Part shown: positions 1 to 7,626 of the stretch, piece by piece
How positions within the stretch are numbered: the first letter of the stretch is position 1
Layout of the letters: each line of letters starts with the position of its first letter
Assembly: GCF_042646165.1 (NCBI RefSeq)
Contig: NZ_JBHRTC010000002.1
Reading direction: 5' to 3' (one strand)
Source of the DNA: Microbaculum marinum
Lineage (GTDB): Bacteria; Pseudomonadota; Alphaproteobacteria; Rhizobiales; Tepidamorphaceae
DNA length: 56,484 bases
The notes under the pieces: generated by a model
What the model saw: only the letters and a program-made list of their open reading frames with translations
Told to the model about the DNA's origin: nothing
Database searches by the model: none
Position numbers and translations under genes: made by a program

Positions 1-227
1 GCAAACGCCATCCTCCGCGACGAGGTACCCTTCCATGCCTGAAAAACACAGTTGCCGGCTCAAGGCCGGGATGTGGGCTGTGCTTGTGGCTCCATCGACC
101 CCCACCACAGCCTACGCCCCGGACCTGATCCGGGGCCCAGCGCGGCGCCTGCGGCGGAGCGATCCGGTGCGGGGATCCATCGCGGTGCGGCCGTCGGAAG
201 CCCGTGGGAGGCCGGAAACATCACCTG
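1..227. other. Intergenic edge segment downstream of cobD
   Basis: No complete gene is visible. An 8-bp inverted repeat, GCCCCGGA (116-123) and TCCGGGGC (129-136) around a 5-nt loop, lies about 90 nt beyond the cobD stop. It has no T tract, so it looks more like the small palindromes dispersed in alphaproteobacterial genomes than a classical terminator. On the minus strand an ATG at 36 opens a frame that runs off the edge after 12 codons. It could be the start of the next gene of the cobD operon, but too little is present to tell. Confidence 0.4.
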
Positions 228-1226
228 CTACAGCACGCCTCGGACCGCCACCATCACCACTCCCGCGACCAGCGCCAGCGCCCCGATCTGCACCCCGCAC
301 GCCGCCCGGTACACCCTGAGCGCCCGGCGGATGTCGGCGGCCGTCGCCTCCGCGCGGCCGTCGCCCATCCAGGCGTCGTCGACCCGGGTCGGGCCGTAGA
401 TCCGCGGCCCGGCGAGCCTCAGGCCGAGCGCCCCGGCGATCGCGGCTTCCGGCCAGCCGGCGTTGGGCGAGCGGTGCCGCCGGGCATCGCGCCGCGCCGC
501 GCGCCAGGCGCCGGCCGCATCCTCTCCCGCGACGAGGGCGGCCAGCGTGATCCAGACGGCCGACAGCCGCGACGCCGGCAGGTTGACGAGGTCGTCGAAC
601 CGGGCCGCGGCCCAGCCGAAGGCGCGGTGGCGCTCGGTCCTGTGGCCGATCATCGAATCCGCCGTGTTGACCGCCTTGTAGGCTGCGATCCCCGGAAGGC
701 CGGCCACCGCGCACCAGAGCGCCGGCGCGACGATGCCGTCGGAGAAGTTCTCCGCCAGGCTCTCGATCGCCGCGCGCGCGACGCCGGCCTCGTCGAGGCT
801 GTCGGGATTGCGCCCGACGATATGGGCGACCGCCTTCCGGCCGCCGGCCAGCCCCTCCGTCTCCAGCCCCTCGGCGACGGCGGCGACGTGGCGCCACAGG
901 CTGCGCTGGGCGATCAGGCTGGAGGCGGCGATGCCGGAGAGCAGCGCCGCGGCGGCCCATGGCAGCACGGCGAACAGGCTCGCCTGGACGATCAGCGCCG
1001 GGACAACCGCGGCGGCGAGCAGGACGCACAGCGCACCGACACCGTTGAGCCGCCGGCGCGACTCCGGCAGGCTCGCCCGGTTGAAGCGGACGTCCAGCCG
1101 GTCTATCAGCGCGCCGATCCAGACGACCGGATGGCGCACCGCGCGCTGCACCGGGGCCGGATAGCCGATCGCCGCCTCGATCAGGAGGGCGGCCAGCACG
1201 ATCGAGAGGTTCGACAGAAGGCTCAT
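228..1226 (-). CDS. cobD: Adenosylcobinamide-phosphate synthase CobD/CbiB
   Basis: Integral membrane enzyme of late adenosylcobalamin synthesis. It joins the aminopropanol (phosphate) arm to adenosylcobyric acid to give adenosylcobinamide (phosphate). The 332-residue product has the family's usual length and hydrophobic pattern. It also carries typical CobD/CbiB stretches: RHPVVWIGALI near the N-terminus, ESLAENFSDGIVAPALW and YKAVNTADSMIGHR in the middle. The chosen ATG (1224-1226 read in reverse) gives MSLLSN; an upstream ATG at 1238 would add only MPPP and has no better ribosome site. The gene is head to head with cobC, which makes the substrate arm, and the two start codons overlap by two bases. 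Its promoter must therefore lie inside cobC. Confidence 0.93.
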   Translation of the reverse strand: MSLLSNLSIVLAALLIEAAIGYPAPVQRAVRHPVVWIGALIDRLDVRFNRASLPESRRRLNGVGALCVLLAAAVVPALIVQASLFAVLPWAAAALLSGIAASSLIAQRSLWRHVAAVAEGLETEGLAGGRKAVAHIVGRNPDSLDEAGVARAAIESLAENFSDGIVAPALWCAVAGLPGIAAYKAVNTADSMIGHRTERHRAFGWAAARFDDLVNLPASRLSAVWITLAALVAGEDAAGAWRAARRDARRHRSPNAGWPEAAIAGALGLRLAGPRIYGPTRVDDAWMGDGRAEATAADIRRALRVYRAACGVQIGALALVAGVVMVAVRGVL

Positions 1227-2259
1227 GGGCGGCGGCATGGCTAGCACGTTCGATGGCGTTCCGGCAGGGGGAGACGGCAGCATCGCTCACGGCGGCCGCC
1301 TCGCCGAGGCGCGCCGGCTGTTCCCCGATGCGCCGCAGCCCTTCCTCGACCTGTCGACGGGCATCAATCCGGTGCCCTATCCGGTCCCGCCGCTCGCACC
1401 GCAGGCCTGGTCGCGCCTGCCGGAGCCGGACGACCTGCGCAGGCTGGAGGCGGCGGCGGCCGCGGCCTGGGGCACCGAAGCCGGACATGTCGTCGCCGCG
1501 CCGGGCACGCAGGTGCTGATCTCGATGCTGCCGCGCGTCGTTCGGCTGGCCTCGGTCGCGGTCGTCGGTCCGACCTACGCCGAGCACGCCGCGGCATGGG
1601 CCTCCGCCGGCGCCGGGGTCGTCGCGATCGGCTCGCCGCACGAGGGCCACCCCTGCGCCGGCGTCGTCCTCTGCAATCCCAACAATCCCGACGGCCGGCG
1701 CCACGCGCCCGGCGATCTCGCGGCCATTGCCGAAGACCGTGCGCGCCACGGCGGCCTTCTCGTCGTCGACGAGGCATTCGCCGATCTCGAGGACGGCCCG
1801 CTGAGCCTGATTCCCGACCTGCCGGGGGAGGGCGTCGTCGTGCTGCGCTCGTTCGGCAAGACCTACGGGCTGGCCGGCCTGCGGCTCGGCTTCGCGGTGG
1901 CCGGCCCCCGCCTTGCTGCAGCGATCCGCGAGGCGCTCGGGCCGTGGGCGGTGTCGGGACCGGCCATCGAGATCGGCCGCGCGGCCCTGTCGGACGATGC
2001 CTGGCTGGCCGTCACCCGCGCGCGCCTGACGGCGGACGCGCTGCGCATGGACGATCTCCTGGCCGGCGCCGGCCTTGAGGTCGTCGGCGGCACGCGCCTG
2101 TTCCGTCTCGCCCGCCACCGCGACGCGCTGGCCCTCTTCGACCGTCTCGGCCGCGCCGGCATCTTCGTGCGCCGATTTGCCGACCATCCAAACTGGCTGC
2201 GCGTCGGCCTGCCTGCCGGAGAAAGGGACTGGGCGCGGCTGGAGGCAGCTCTTCGCTAG
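1225..2259 (+). CDS. cobC: Threonine-phosphate decarboxylase CobC (PLP aminotransferase fold)
   Basis: Fold-type I PLP enzyme that decarboxylates L-threonine phosphate to (R)-1-amino-2-propanol phosphate, the linker that CobD attaches to the corrin ring. The LDLSTGINPVPYP opening is characteristic of CobC/CobD decarboxylases. NPNNPDGR is the PLP-phosphate region, and the Schiff-base lysine is K212 in SFGKTYGLAGLRLGF. At 344 aa it is normal length. ATG 1225 has AGAAGG just upstream; ATG 1237 (MASTFDG) is an alternative start. The fold resembles histidinol-phosphate aminotransferase, but the neighbouring cobD makes the cobalamin role the better call. The gene starts inside the cobD start codon on the opposite strand, so there is no intergenic promoter space. 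Confidence 0.92.
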   Translation: MGGGMASTFDGVPAGGDGSIAHGGRLAEARRLFPDAPQPFLDLSTGINPVPYPVPPLAPQAWSRLPEPDDLRRLEAAAAAAWGTEAGHVVAAPGTQVLISMLPRVVRLASVAVVGPTYAEHAAAWASAGAGVVAIGSPHEGHPCAGVVLCNPNNPDGRRHAPGDLAAIAEDRARHGGLLVVDEAFADLEDGPLSLIPDLPGEGVVVLRSFGKTYGLAGLRLGFAVAGPRLAAAIREALGPWAVSGPAIEIGRAALSDDAWLAVTRARLTADALRMDDLLAGAGLEVVGGTRLFRLARHRDALALFDRLGRAGIFVRRFADHPNWLRVGLPAGERDWARLEAALR

Positions 2260-2294
2260 CGCCTACTGCGTTTGCATCGACGCGCCACGTGAGC

Positions 2295-2510
2295 CTCCTT
2301 CCGCTCGTCCCCCGTGAAAACGGGGACCCGGCGTAAAACCCCGGCGAAGCCGCCGCTGCAACTGCGCCTGCACAACCCGTAAAAGGAGCCTTCCCATAAA
2401 GAGAGCTCTCATGGTGAGGAGCGCTCGCAGAGCGCGTCTCGAACCACGAGGGCGGCCCGCACGATCACCACCGCCAAAGAATCGCGCCGTCGGCGGATCG
2501 TCACGCCGGG
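2295..2510 (+). repeat. Composite dispersed repeat, copy A
   Basis: A roughly 215-bp non-coding element that recurs in inverted orientation at 54338-54543. Shared blocks occur in the same order: CCTTCCGCTC, a small hairpin (CCCCGT, loop, ACGGGG), GGCGAAGCCGCCG, then a core of about 103 bp from 2408. The core begins CTCATGGTGAGGAGCGCTCG and ends GGCGGATCGTCACG. By eye about nine in ten core positions match copy B. The core contains an imperfect palindrome with inner arms GCGCTC and GAGCGC, the type of GGTGAGGAGCGC element known to be scattered through many alphaproteobacterial chromosomes. It sits in the gap between cobC and the cobalamin riboswitch. Confidence 0.85.
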
Positions 2511-2784
2511 TTCCGGCGCACCGTCCGCTCGCTGACGCTTGCTCCCGGCGTCCGGAACGAGCGGCTGAGAGTGGGACGGCAAACACCGGGCCTGCCGCTC
2601 CACCACCCAGCTTGCGGCCCGACCCTTCCCATCGAGGGGAGGGTTGCGTTCCCGCAGCGCCTCCGGAATCTCCACCCCGGCTCGACCCGCCGCCCCGACC
2701 CGCCGCCCCGACACCCGGCTTCGACCGGCGCGATAGCGACAGGCCCGGTCGCAAACCCACTCGACGGGACTCGCCCGGCTGTGT
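2511..2784. other. Non-coding segment between repeat A and the riboswitch
   Basis: No credible gene. It holds an inverted repeat around ACCCTTCCCATCGAGGGGAGGGTT (about 2620-2645), again of dispersed-palindrome type. There is also a tandem 13-bp duplication of CCCGCCGCCCCGA near 2685-2712. Frames open here on both strands have strongly arginine/proline-rich translations and no recognisable domain. The promoter for the riboswitch transcript should lie toward the 3' end, but I see no clear -35/-10 pair. Confidence 0.5.
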
Positions 2785-2990
2785 AGTCTTTGCAGCGGAC
2801 CGGTCCCGAAAGGGCGAACAGGGAACGCGGTGCCGGGGGCCTTTCTTCGTGCGCTTCCGAATTCCGCGGCTGTCCCCGCAACTGTAGGTGCCGAGCCGTT
2901 TTTCCGTCGATCCCACTGGCCTTGCGGCCGGGAAGGGGGAAGAGCGGCGCTGAAGGTACGAGCCAGGAGACCTGCCGGTCCGACAGGGCA
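2785..2990 (+). promoter_or_regulatory. Cobalamin (B12) riboswitch upstream of cbtBA
   Basis: The conserved core of the adenosylcobalamin riboswitch is present in order: CAGGGAACGCGGTG near 2818, a variable stem, GGCTGTCCCCGCAACTGTAG ending near 2888, a second stem with GGCCGGGAAGGGGG, and the B12-box end GAGCCAGGAGACCTGCC (2960-2976). It ends about 45 nt before the cbtB ATG. Ligand binding would be expected to hide the ribosome site or terminate transcription, turning cobalt uptake off when cobalamin is plentiful. The outer limits are approximate. Confidence 0.93.
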
Positions 2991-3034
2991 ACTCCAACCG
3001 CCGCCGGGTTGAGCGGCAGAACGGGTAAAGAGAC

Positions 3035-3211
3035 ATGAACCAGCAGACCGCGACACTTTCCCACGCAACGTCTTCGAGCCGGGTCGGCATCGCCGCGCTC
3101 GTATTCGTGATGGGCGCCTTTCTCGTCTTCGGCACCGGCTTCGCCAGTCCGCAGGCCCTGCATGACGCCGCCCACGACGCGCGTCACGCAATGTCGTTCC
3201 CCTGCCACTGA
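3035..3211 (+). CDS. cbtB: Cobalt transporter subunit CbtB
   Basis: A 58-residue protein. One membrane helix (about residues 17-38, GIAALVFVMGAFLVFGTGF) is followed by the histidine-rich C-terminus typical of CbtB (HDAAHDARHAMSFPCH), which is thought to bind metal. CbtB is the small partner of CbtA in predicted cobalt uptake systems found behind B12 riboswitches, exactly the arrangement here. The start ATG follows GGGTAAAGAG. The next gene, cbtA, begins seven bases after the stop. The cobalt role rests on family knowledge and on the riboswitch context. Confidence 0.9.
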   Translation: MNQQTATLSHATSSSRVGIAALVFVMGAFLVFGTGFASPQALHDAAHDARHAMSFPCH

Positions 3212-3218
3212 GCGCGTC

Positions 3219-3899
3219 ATGCTGATGCGCATTCTGGCCGGCGGCCTCATCGGAGGCATCGCCGGAGGTCTCGTCGTGGGCGCGATCGAATCCGTCACGA
3301 CGACTCCGCTCATTCTCCATGCCGAGCAGTTCGAGGTGAAGGACGTCGCCAGCGCCGCCCGGATCCTGCTCGTGCATTCCGACGCCCAAGGCGCGGCGGG
3401 CGAGGGCGGCGGCCTGACCCGGACCCTGTTCACCTTCCTGGCGACCGTGCTGGTGGCGGTCGGCTACGTCTGGATGCTGCTTGCGGCGATGTTCTTCAAG
3501 GGCGCCGAGATCAATGCCCGCACGGTGGTCCCCTGGGCGGTTGCCGGCTTCTTCGCCGCGGGCCTCGCCCCGGCGATGGGTCTTGCCCCGGAACTGCCCG
3601 GCGCGTCGGCCGCGGCGCTCGAGGCGCGGCAGGTCTGGTGGATCTGCACAGCGGTGGCGACGGCCGCCGGTCTGGCTGCGATCTTCTTCGGCCGCAACGT
3701 CGCGTGGGTGATCGGCGGGGTGGTGCTGATCGCGCTGCCGCATGTCATCGGCGCCCCGCAACCCGCCGCGATGGAAAGCCTCGTCCCGGCCGAACTCGCC
3801 GGCGAATTCGCCGCCCGGTCGCTGGTGATCCAGGCCCTGGTGTGGATCGTCCCTGCGGTCATCGCCGGCTACGCGATCTCCCGCATGAAACCCGCCTGA
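3219..3899 (+). CDS. cbtA: Cobalt transporter subunit CbtA
   Basis: An integral membrane protein of 226 aa with the CbtA pattern. The N-terminal helix MLMRILAGGLIGGIAGGLVVGAIES is followed by a soluble stretch (LILHAEQFE), then a run of helices with EINARTVVPWAVAGFFAAGLAPAMGLAPELPG. The segment GLAPAMGLPPELPG is a hallmark of the family. It is the second gene of the riboswitch-controlled operon and probably forms the membrane channel with CbtB. ATG 3219 is chosen because upstream codons lie inside cbtB; ATG 3225 is an equally possible start. A stem-loop with a T tract follows the stop, so the operon ends here. Confidence 0.92.
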   Translation: MLMRILAGGLIGGIAGGLVVGAIESVTTTPLILHAEQFEVKDVASAARILLVHSDAQGAAGEGGGLTRTLFTFLATVLVAVGYVWMLLAAMFFKGAEINARTVVPWAVAGFFAAGLAPAMGLAPELPGASAAALEARQVWWICTAVATAAGLAAIFFGRNVAWVIGGVVLIALPHVIGAPQPAAMESLVPAELAGEFAARSLVIQALVWIVPAVIAGYAISRMKPA

Positions 3900-3925
3900 C
3901 CGGGGCAGTCTGCGGTCAAAACGAT

Positions 3926-3953
3926 AGCCCGCGGCACTGCCGCGGGCTTTTTC
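3926..3953 (+). terminator. Rho-independent terminator of cbtBA
   Basis: Stem AGCCCGCGGCA paired with TGCCGCGGGCT, a tiny loop, then TTTTTC. It starts 27 nt after the cbtA stop and 37 nt before the 3' end of the convergent ybaK-type gene, so it may serve cbtA alone. Confidence 0.85.
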
Positions 3954-3989
3954 ATGTCGCGATCGGACAGCCGTGCGAGGTGCCGGTTT

Positions 3990-4463
3990 TCAGAACGCGT
4001 AGGCCCGGGCGCCTGTCGCGTCCTTCAGGGCGTTGGGATCGGAGGCGAACACGCAGCGCGGCGTGCCGGCGGCGGCCCACACCGTGTCGAAGGTCAGCAG
4101 CGTCTCGTCGATGACGGTCGGCATCGGCGCCGGATGGCCGATCGGTGGAATGCCGCCGATCGCGTAGCCGGTCAGTTCGCGCACCGTCTTGCCGTCCGGC
4201 CGCTTCAGGGGCTCGCCGAGCAGGCCGGCGATGCCGGTCTCGTCGACCCGGTTCACGCCCGAGACCAGCAGCAGGTAGGGTCTGCCGGTCTCGGCGCCGA
4301 CGAAGATTAGCGACTTGACGATCTGCGCCACCGCACAGCCGCAGGCCGCCGCGGCGTCCTCGGCGGTGCGCGTCGAGTCCGGCATCTGCACGACGTCGAT
4401 CGCGATGCCGGCCGCAGCAGCCGCATCGGCGACGCGGCGGGCGCTGTCTGGGAGCTCTGTCAT
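3990..4463 (-). CDS. YbaK/EbsC-type aminoacyl-tRNA deacylase
   Basis: A 157-residue YbaK/ProX-like protein expected to hydrolyse mischarged tRNA (Cys-tRNAPro or a related mispair). Visible family features are CAVAQIVKSLIFVG (the conserved IVKSL lysine), LLLVSGVNRVD, and the GYAIGGIPPIGH loop that forms the active-site pocket. The domain fills the whole protein. MTELPDS at 4463 is the likely start; upstream in-frame codons translate into cysteine- and arginine-rich sequence unlike the family. It is convergent with cbtA and divergent from the histidine kinase. Exact tRNA specificity cannot be assigned from sequence. Confidence 0.88.
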   Translation of the reverse strand: MTELPDSARRVADAAAAAGIAIDVVQMPDSTRTAEDAAAACGCAVAQIVKSLIFVGAETGRPYLLLVSGVNRVDETGIAGLLGEPLKRPDGKTVRELTGYAIGGIPPIGHPAPMPTVIDETLLTFDTVWAAAGTPRCVFASDPNALKDATGARAYAF

Positions 4464-4611
4464 GGCCGCGGACGATAATCGGCCCGGGCGGCGATGAAAA
4501 TCGAAAAAATCAATGCCGGACACGCCCCCGCACCGCTCTACCGGACATCGGGAACTGTGATAACAGTGGCGGCATGGCAGTGGGACGGTCGCGACGGCGG
4601 CCGAAGGCGAC

Positions 4612-6900
4612 ATGGATGCACCTCGCGGCTCCCGGGGGTCGGGCGCCCGTCTGGACGACGGGGCCTACAGGCGCGTCCTGGAGAGCACGCCGGGCCCGCT
4701 CTATGTCTGGCGGCTGTCGGACGGGCAGGTGCTGTTCTTCACGCCGGCGCTCGCCGAGCTTCTCCGCCTGAGGGAGGGGGACGGGCCGGACAACGTTTCC
4801 GACTTCGAGATCGACACCGCCGAACGCGCCGCGTTCCTGGACGAGCTGCGCGCCGGCGGCAGCGCCGCCCACCACCGGATGCGGTTCCGCCAGGCCGGCG
4901 GCGAGACCTTCACGGGCGAGCTGTCTGGGCGGCTGGTCGAGGTGGAGGGCGAGGATTGCGCGGTCTGCACGCTGATGGACCTCACCGCACAGCTGCAGCG
5001 CGAAGCCGAGCTCAAGCAGGCCCGGGAGATCCTCGAGGACGCCATCGAGGCGCTCGACGACGGGTTCGTGCTCTACGATTCCAGCGACCGGCTGATCATC
5101 TGCAACTCGCGCTACAAATCGTTTCACGGCGATTCCGCCGACCTGCTGGTGCCGGGCGCCCACTGGCCGGACGTCACGCGGATCCGCGCCGAGCGCGGCT
5201 TCTTCACAGACGCGGAGGGCCGGCTGGAGGAGTGGCTCGCCGGCCAGATCGCCCAGCGCGGCATCGCCAAGCGCGAGGAGTTCGCCTCCAAGGACGGGCG
5301 CTGGTTCGAGTATTCGCACCGCCAGACCCGGCAGGGCGGCTTCGTCTCGGTGTGGGACGAGATCACCGCGCGCAAGATGATGGAGCATGCGCTTCGGCGC
5401 AGCGAGGAATACTTCCGCTCGATGGTCGAAGGCCATCCGCTGCCGGTCTGGATGGTCGACATCGAGACCTCCGAGATCCTCTACGAGAGCCCGGCGGCCG
5501 CGGAGATGTTCGGCCGCGAATGGCCCTCCACCGTGACCCTCCGCAGCACCGAGCATTTCGCCGACCCGCAGGTGCGCGCGCAACTGATCGCGCGGCTGCG
5601 CGAAACGGGGTCCCTGCAGGACGTCGAGGTCGAGCTGAGGCGGATGGACGGGAGTTCGTTCTGGGCCTCGCTCAACGACCGGCTGATCAGCTACGGCGGC
5701 CGCGACGTCAGCGTCGTCGGCTTCGTCGACCTGACCGCGCGGCGCGAGGCTGAGGCGGAAGCCGCCAGGCAGCGCGACCTGATGCACCAGGGCGAGAAGC
5801 TGAGCGCGCTCGGCGAATTGCTGGCGGGCGTCGCCCACGAGCTCAACAACCCGCTGTCGGTGCTGGTCGGGCACGCCCTGATGCTGAAGGAGACGGCGAC
5901 CGATCCCGCCACCGCCAAGCGGGCCGATGTGATCGGCAGCGCCGCCAACCGCTGCGCCCGCATCGTGCGCACCTTCCTGGCCATGGCGCGCGAGGAATCC
6001 GGCGAGATGCTGCCGGTCGACGTCAACGCGCTGGTGATGCGGGCGCTCGATTTCGCCAGCTATTCGTTGAAGACCTCCGGCATCGACGTCGTCCTCGAAC
6101 TCGACGAGGGCCTGCCGGAGATCACCGGCAACGCCGACCAGCTGGTGCAGGTCTTCACCAACCTGCTGGTCAATGCCGAGCACGCCCTGAACGAGGTCGA
6201 CCGGCCGCGCCGGCTGGAGATCGTCACCCGGCCGGTCAGCAACCGCCGGCAGGTCGCCGTGACCTTCCGCGACAACGGCACGGGTGTCCCCGAGGCGGTC
6301 CGCTCGCGCATCTTCGAGCCGCTCTACACGACCAAGCGGCCGGGCTCGGGCACCGGCCTCGGCCTTGCCCTGTCGCACCGCATCGTCACCGCGCACGGCG
6401 GCTCCATCGAGCTCGAGGACGCTCCCGGCCCCGGCGCGACGTTCACCGTGCGGCTGATCTGCGACACCGCGCCCGGCGACGGTCAGGTGCCCGGCGATGC
6501 CGGCGAGCGGTCGCGGGAGCCCGCCCTGCGCGTCCTCGTCATCGACGACGAGCCCGACGTCGGCATGCTGATCGGCGAATCGCTGGAACTGGAGGGACAC
6601 ATCGTCGAGGTGACGGCCTCGGCCCGCCGCGCGCTCGAGCTGATCGAGGAAACCGCGTTCGACGTGGTGATCAGCGACATCCGGATGCCCGACATGGACG
6701 GCCCGGCGTTCTATCGCGCGCTGGAGGCGGGCGGGCCCGAGCGGGTCGCCGGGCTTGCCTTCGTGACCGGCGACACCCTGAACAGCCGGGTCGGCGATTT
6801 CCTCGCCCGCACCGGCTGCCCGTACCTTGAAAAGCCGTTCGTGCCGGCCGATGTGCGTGACCTGATCGTCCAGGTCATGCGGCGCAGGCAGCCGGCATAG
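4612..6900 (+). CDS. Cytosolic hybrid histidine kinase (three PAS, HisKA, HATPase, receiver)
   Basis: A 762-residue sensor kinase with no membrane segment. Three PAS-like domains lie at about 18-130, 138-257 and 262-382. They are followed by a HisKA dimerisation helix with phospho-acceptor H409 in GVAHELNNPLS, then a HATPase domain (DNGTGVPEAV; GSGTGLGLALSHRI) to about residue 615. A receiver domain at about 640-755 has D689 in SDIRMPDMDG and the acidic pair in VIDDEPD. It probably senses a cytoplasmic signal and passes phosphate through its own receiver to a histidine phosphotransferase encoded elsewhere. No response regulator or Hpt gene is adjacent, so it is an orphan kinase. ATG 4612 is the first codon in frame after a gap of about 150 bp from the divergent ybaK-type gene. 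Confidence 0.9.
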   Translation: MDAPRGSRGSGARLDDGAYRRVLESTPGPLYVWRLSDGQVLFFTPALAELLRLREGDGPDNVSDFEIDTAERAAFLDELRAGGSAAHHRMRFRQAGGETFTGELSGRLVEVEGEDCAVCTLMDLTAQLQREAELKQAREILEDAIEALDDGFVLYDSSDRLIICNSRYKSFHGDSADLLVPGAHWPDVTRIRAERGFFTDAEGRLEEWLAGQIAQRGIAKREEFASKDGRWFEYSHRQTRQGGFVSVWDEITARKMMEHALRRSEEYFRSMVEGHPLPVWMVDIETSEILYESPAAAEMFGREWPSTVTLRSTEHFADPQVRAQLIARLRETGSLQDVEVELRRMDGSSFWASLNDRLISYGGRDVSVVGFVDLTARREAEAEAARQRDLMHQGEKLSALGELLAGVAHELNNPLSVLVGHALMLKETATDPATAKRADVIGSAANRCARIVRTFLAMAREESGEMLPVDVNALVMRALDFASYSLKTSGIDVVLELDEGLPEITGNADQLVQVFTNLLVNAEHALNEVDRPRRLEIVTRPVSNRRQVAVTFRDNGTGVPEAVRSRIFEPLYTTKRPGSGTGLGLALSHRIVTAHGGSIELEDAPGPGATFTVRLICDTAPGDGQVPGDAGERSREPALRVLVIDDEPDVGMLIGESLELEGHIVEVTASARRALELIEETAFDVVISDIRMPDMDGPAFYRALEAGGPERVAGLAFVTGDTLNSRVGDFLARTGCPYLEKPFVPADVRDLIVQVMRRRQPA

Positions 6901-7023
6901 CCACGGCACTCGCCTGGCACGACGTTAGCACCGCGACGGCACACCGTTGGCAGTTTCTTGGCAGTGCGACGGCGTGGTAAATGAATGGCGTAGAGCGCGC
7001 AGTCACAGGCTTCGGGAACCCGA

Positions 7024-7626
7024 ATGTCGGAAGAGAAGATCATCGAAGACCCAGAGGACCGTCCCGTGATGCGGAGCCCGCTTCGCGAGGCCCTGCACCG
7101 GGCGCGTCAGCAGGAAGCCGAGCGCGACGACGTCATCGTCGAACTGCGCGAGGCGGAAGTCGCAAGGCTCGAACTGCTGCAGGATGCGCTGAGCGACGTC
7201 TTCGAGGATATCCCCCCGGACACCGACCTGCTCGAATGCACGCTCTCCGCGGGAACGCCGCCGCGCCTGTGGATCGATGTGCTCGGGCATGTGGTGATGG
7301 GCCGCGACAAGCGCACCTACCGATTCCTGAAGGATACCCGGCACGGTCGCCAGGTGATGCTGGAGACGACCAGTGTCGAGGAGATGGCGAGCCGCGTGAC
7401 CGACTATGTCGCCCACCGTCTGATCGAGCGCGAGCGGGCCCTCGAAAGCGATCGCGACGCGGCTCCGTCGACTCCGGAGCGTTTGGCAGAAACGCAAATT
7501 GAATCAAGGCCTTCGGCCACCTCCGGCGGAGTTGGAGGCTGGTCGCTTTTGCTGGTCTTCCTGCTCGGGATCGTGGTCGGTGTGGCTGGTCTGTTCTCCG
7601 CGGGAATGGTACTCATTTCCCGCTGA
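7024..7626 (+). CDS. Uncharacterised protein with a C-terminal membrane anchor
   Basis: A 200-residue protein of no recognised function. The N-terminal half is charged and probably helical (LREALHRARQQEAERDDVIVELREAEVARLELLQ). A compact alpha/beta-like segment around residues 60-120 (CTLSAGTPPRLWIDVLGHVVMGRDKRTYRFLKDT) resembles proteins annotated as hypothetical across alphaproteobacteria. A flexible linker then leads to one hydrophobic helix, GWSLLLVFLLGIVVGVAGLF, just before the end. That layout suggests a tail-anchored inner-membrane protein facing the cytoplasm. The last 14 bases overlap the 3' end of the convergent phosphoesterase gene. Confidence 0.75.
   Translation: MSEEKIIEDPEDRPVMRSPLREALHRARQQEAERDDVIVELREAEVARLELLQDALSDVFEDIPPDTDLLECTLSAGTPPRLWIDVLGHVVMGRDKRTYRFLKDTRHGRQVMLETTSVEEMASRVTDYVAHRLIERERALESDRDAAPSTPERLAETQIESRPSATSGGVGGWSLLLVFLLGIVVGVAGLFSAGMVLISR

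Noticed and set aside
116..136. Perfect 8-bp stem after cobD as a terminator
   Set aside because: No T tract on either strand; it fits a dispersed palindrome better.
112..2187. Very long minus-strand open frame across cobD and cobC
   Set aside because: Arginine/glycine-rich translation with no domain; it runs antisense to cobC and in a different frame from cobD.
2409..3761. Long minus-strand frames across the riboswitch and cbtA
   Set aside because: They cross the riboswitch and repeat A and lie antisense to cbtB and cbtA; composition is not gene-like.
4510..6909. A 799-codon minus-strand frame opposite the histidine kinase
   Set aside because: Antisense shadow of a gene with strongly biased third positions; no recognisable protein family.
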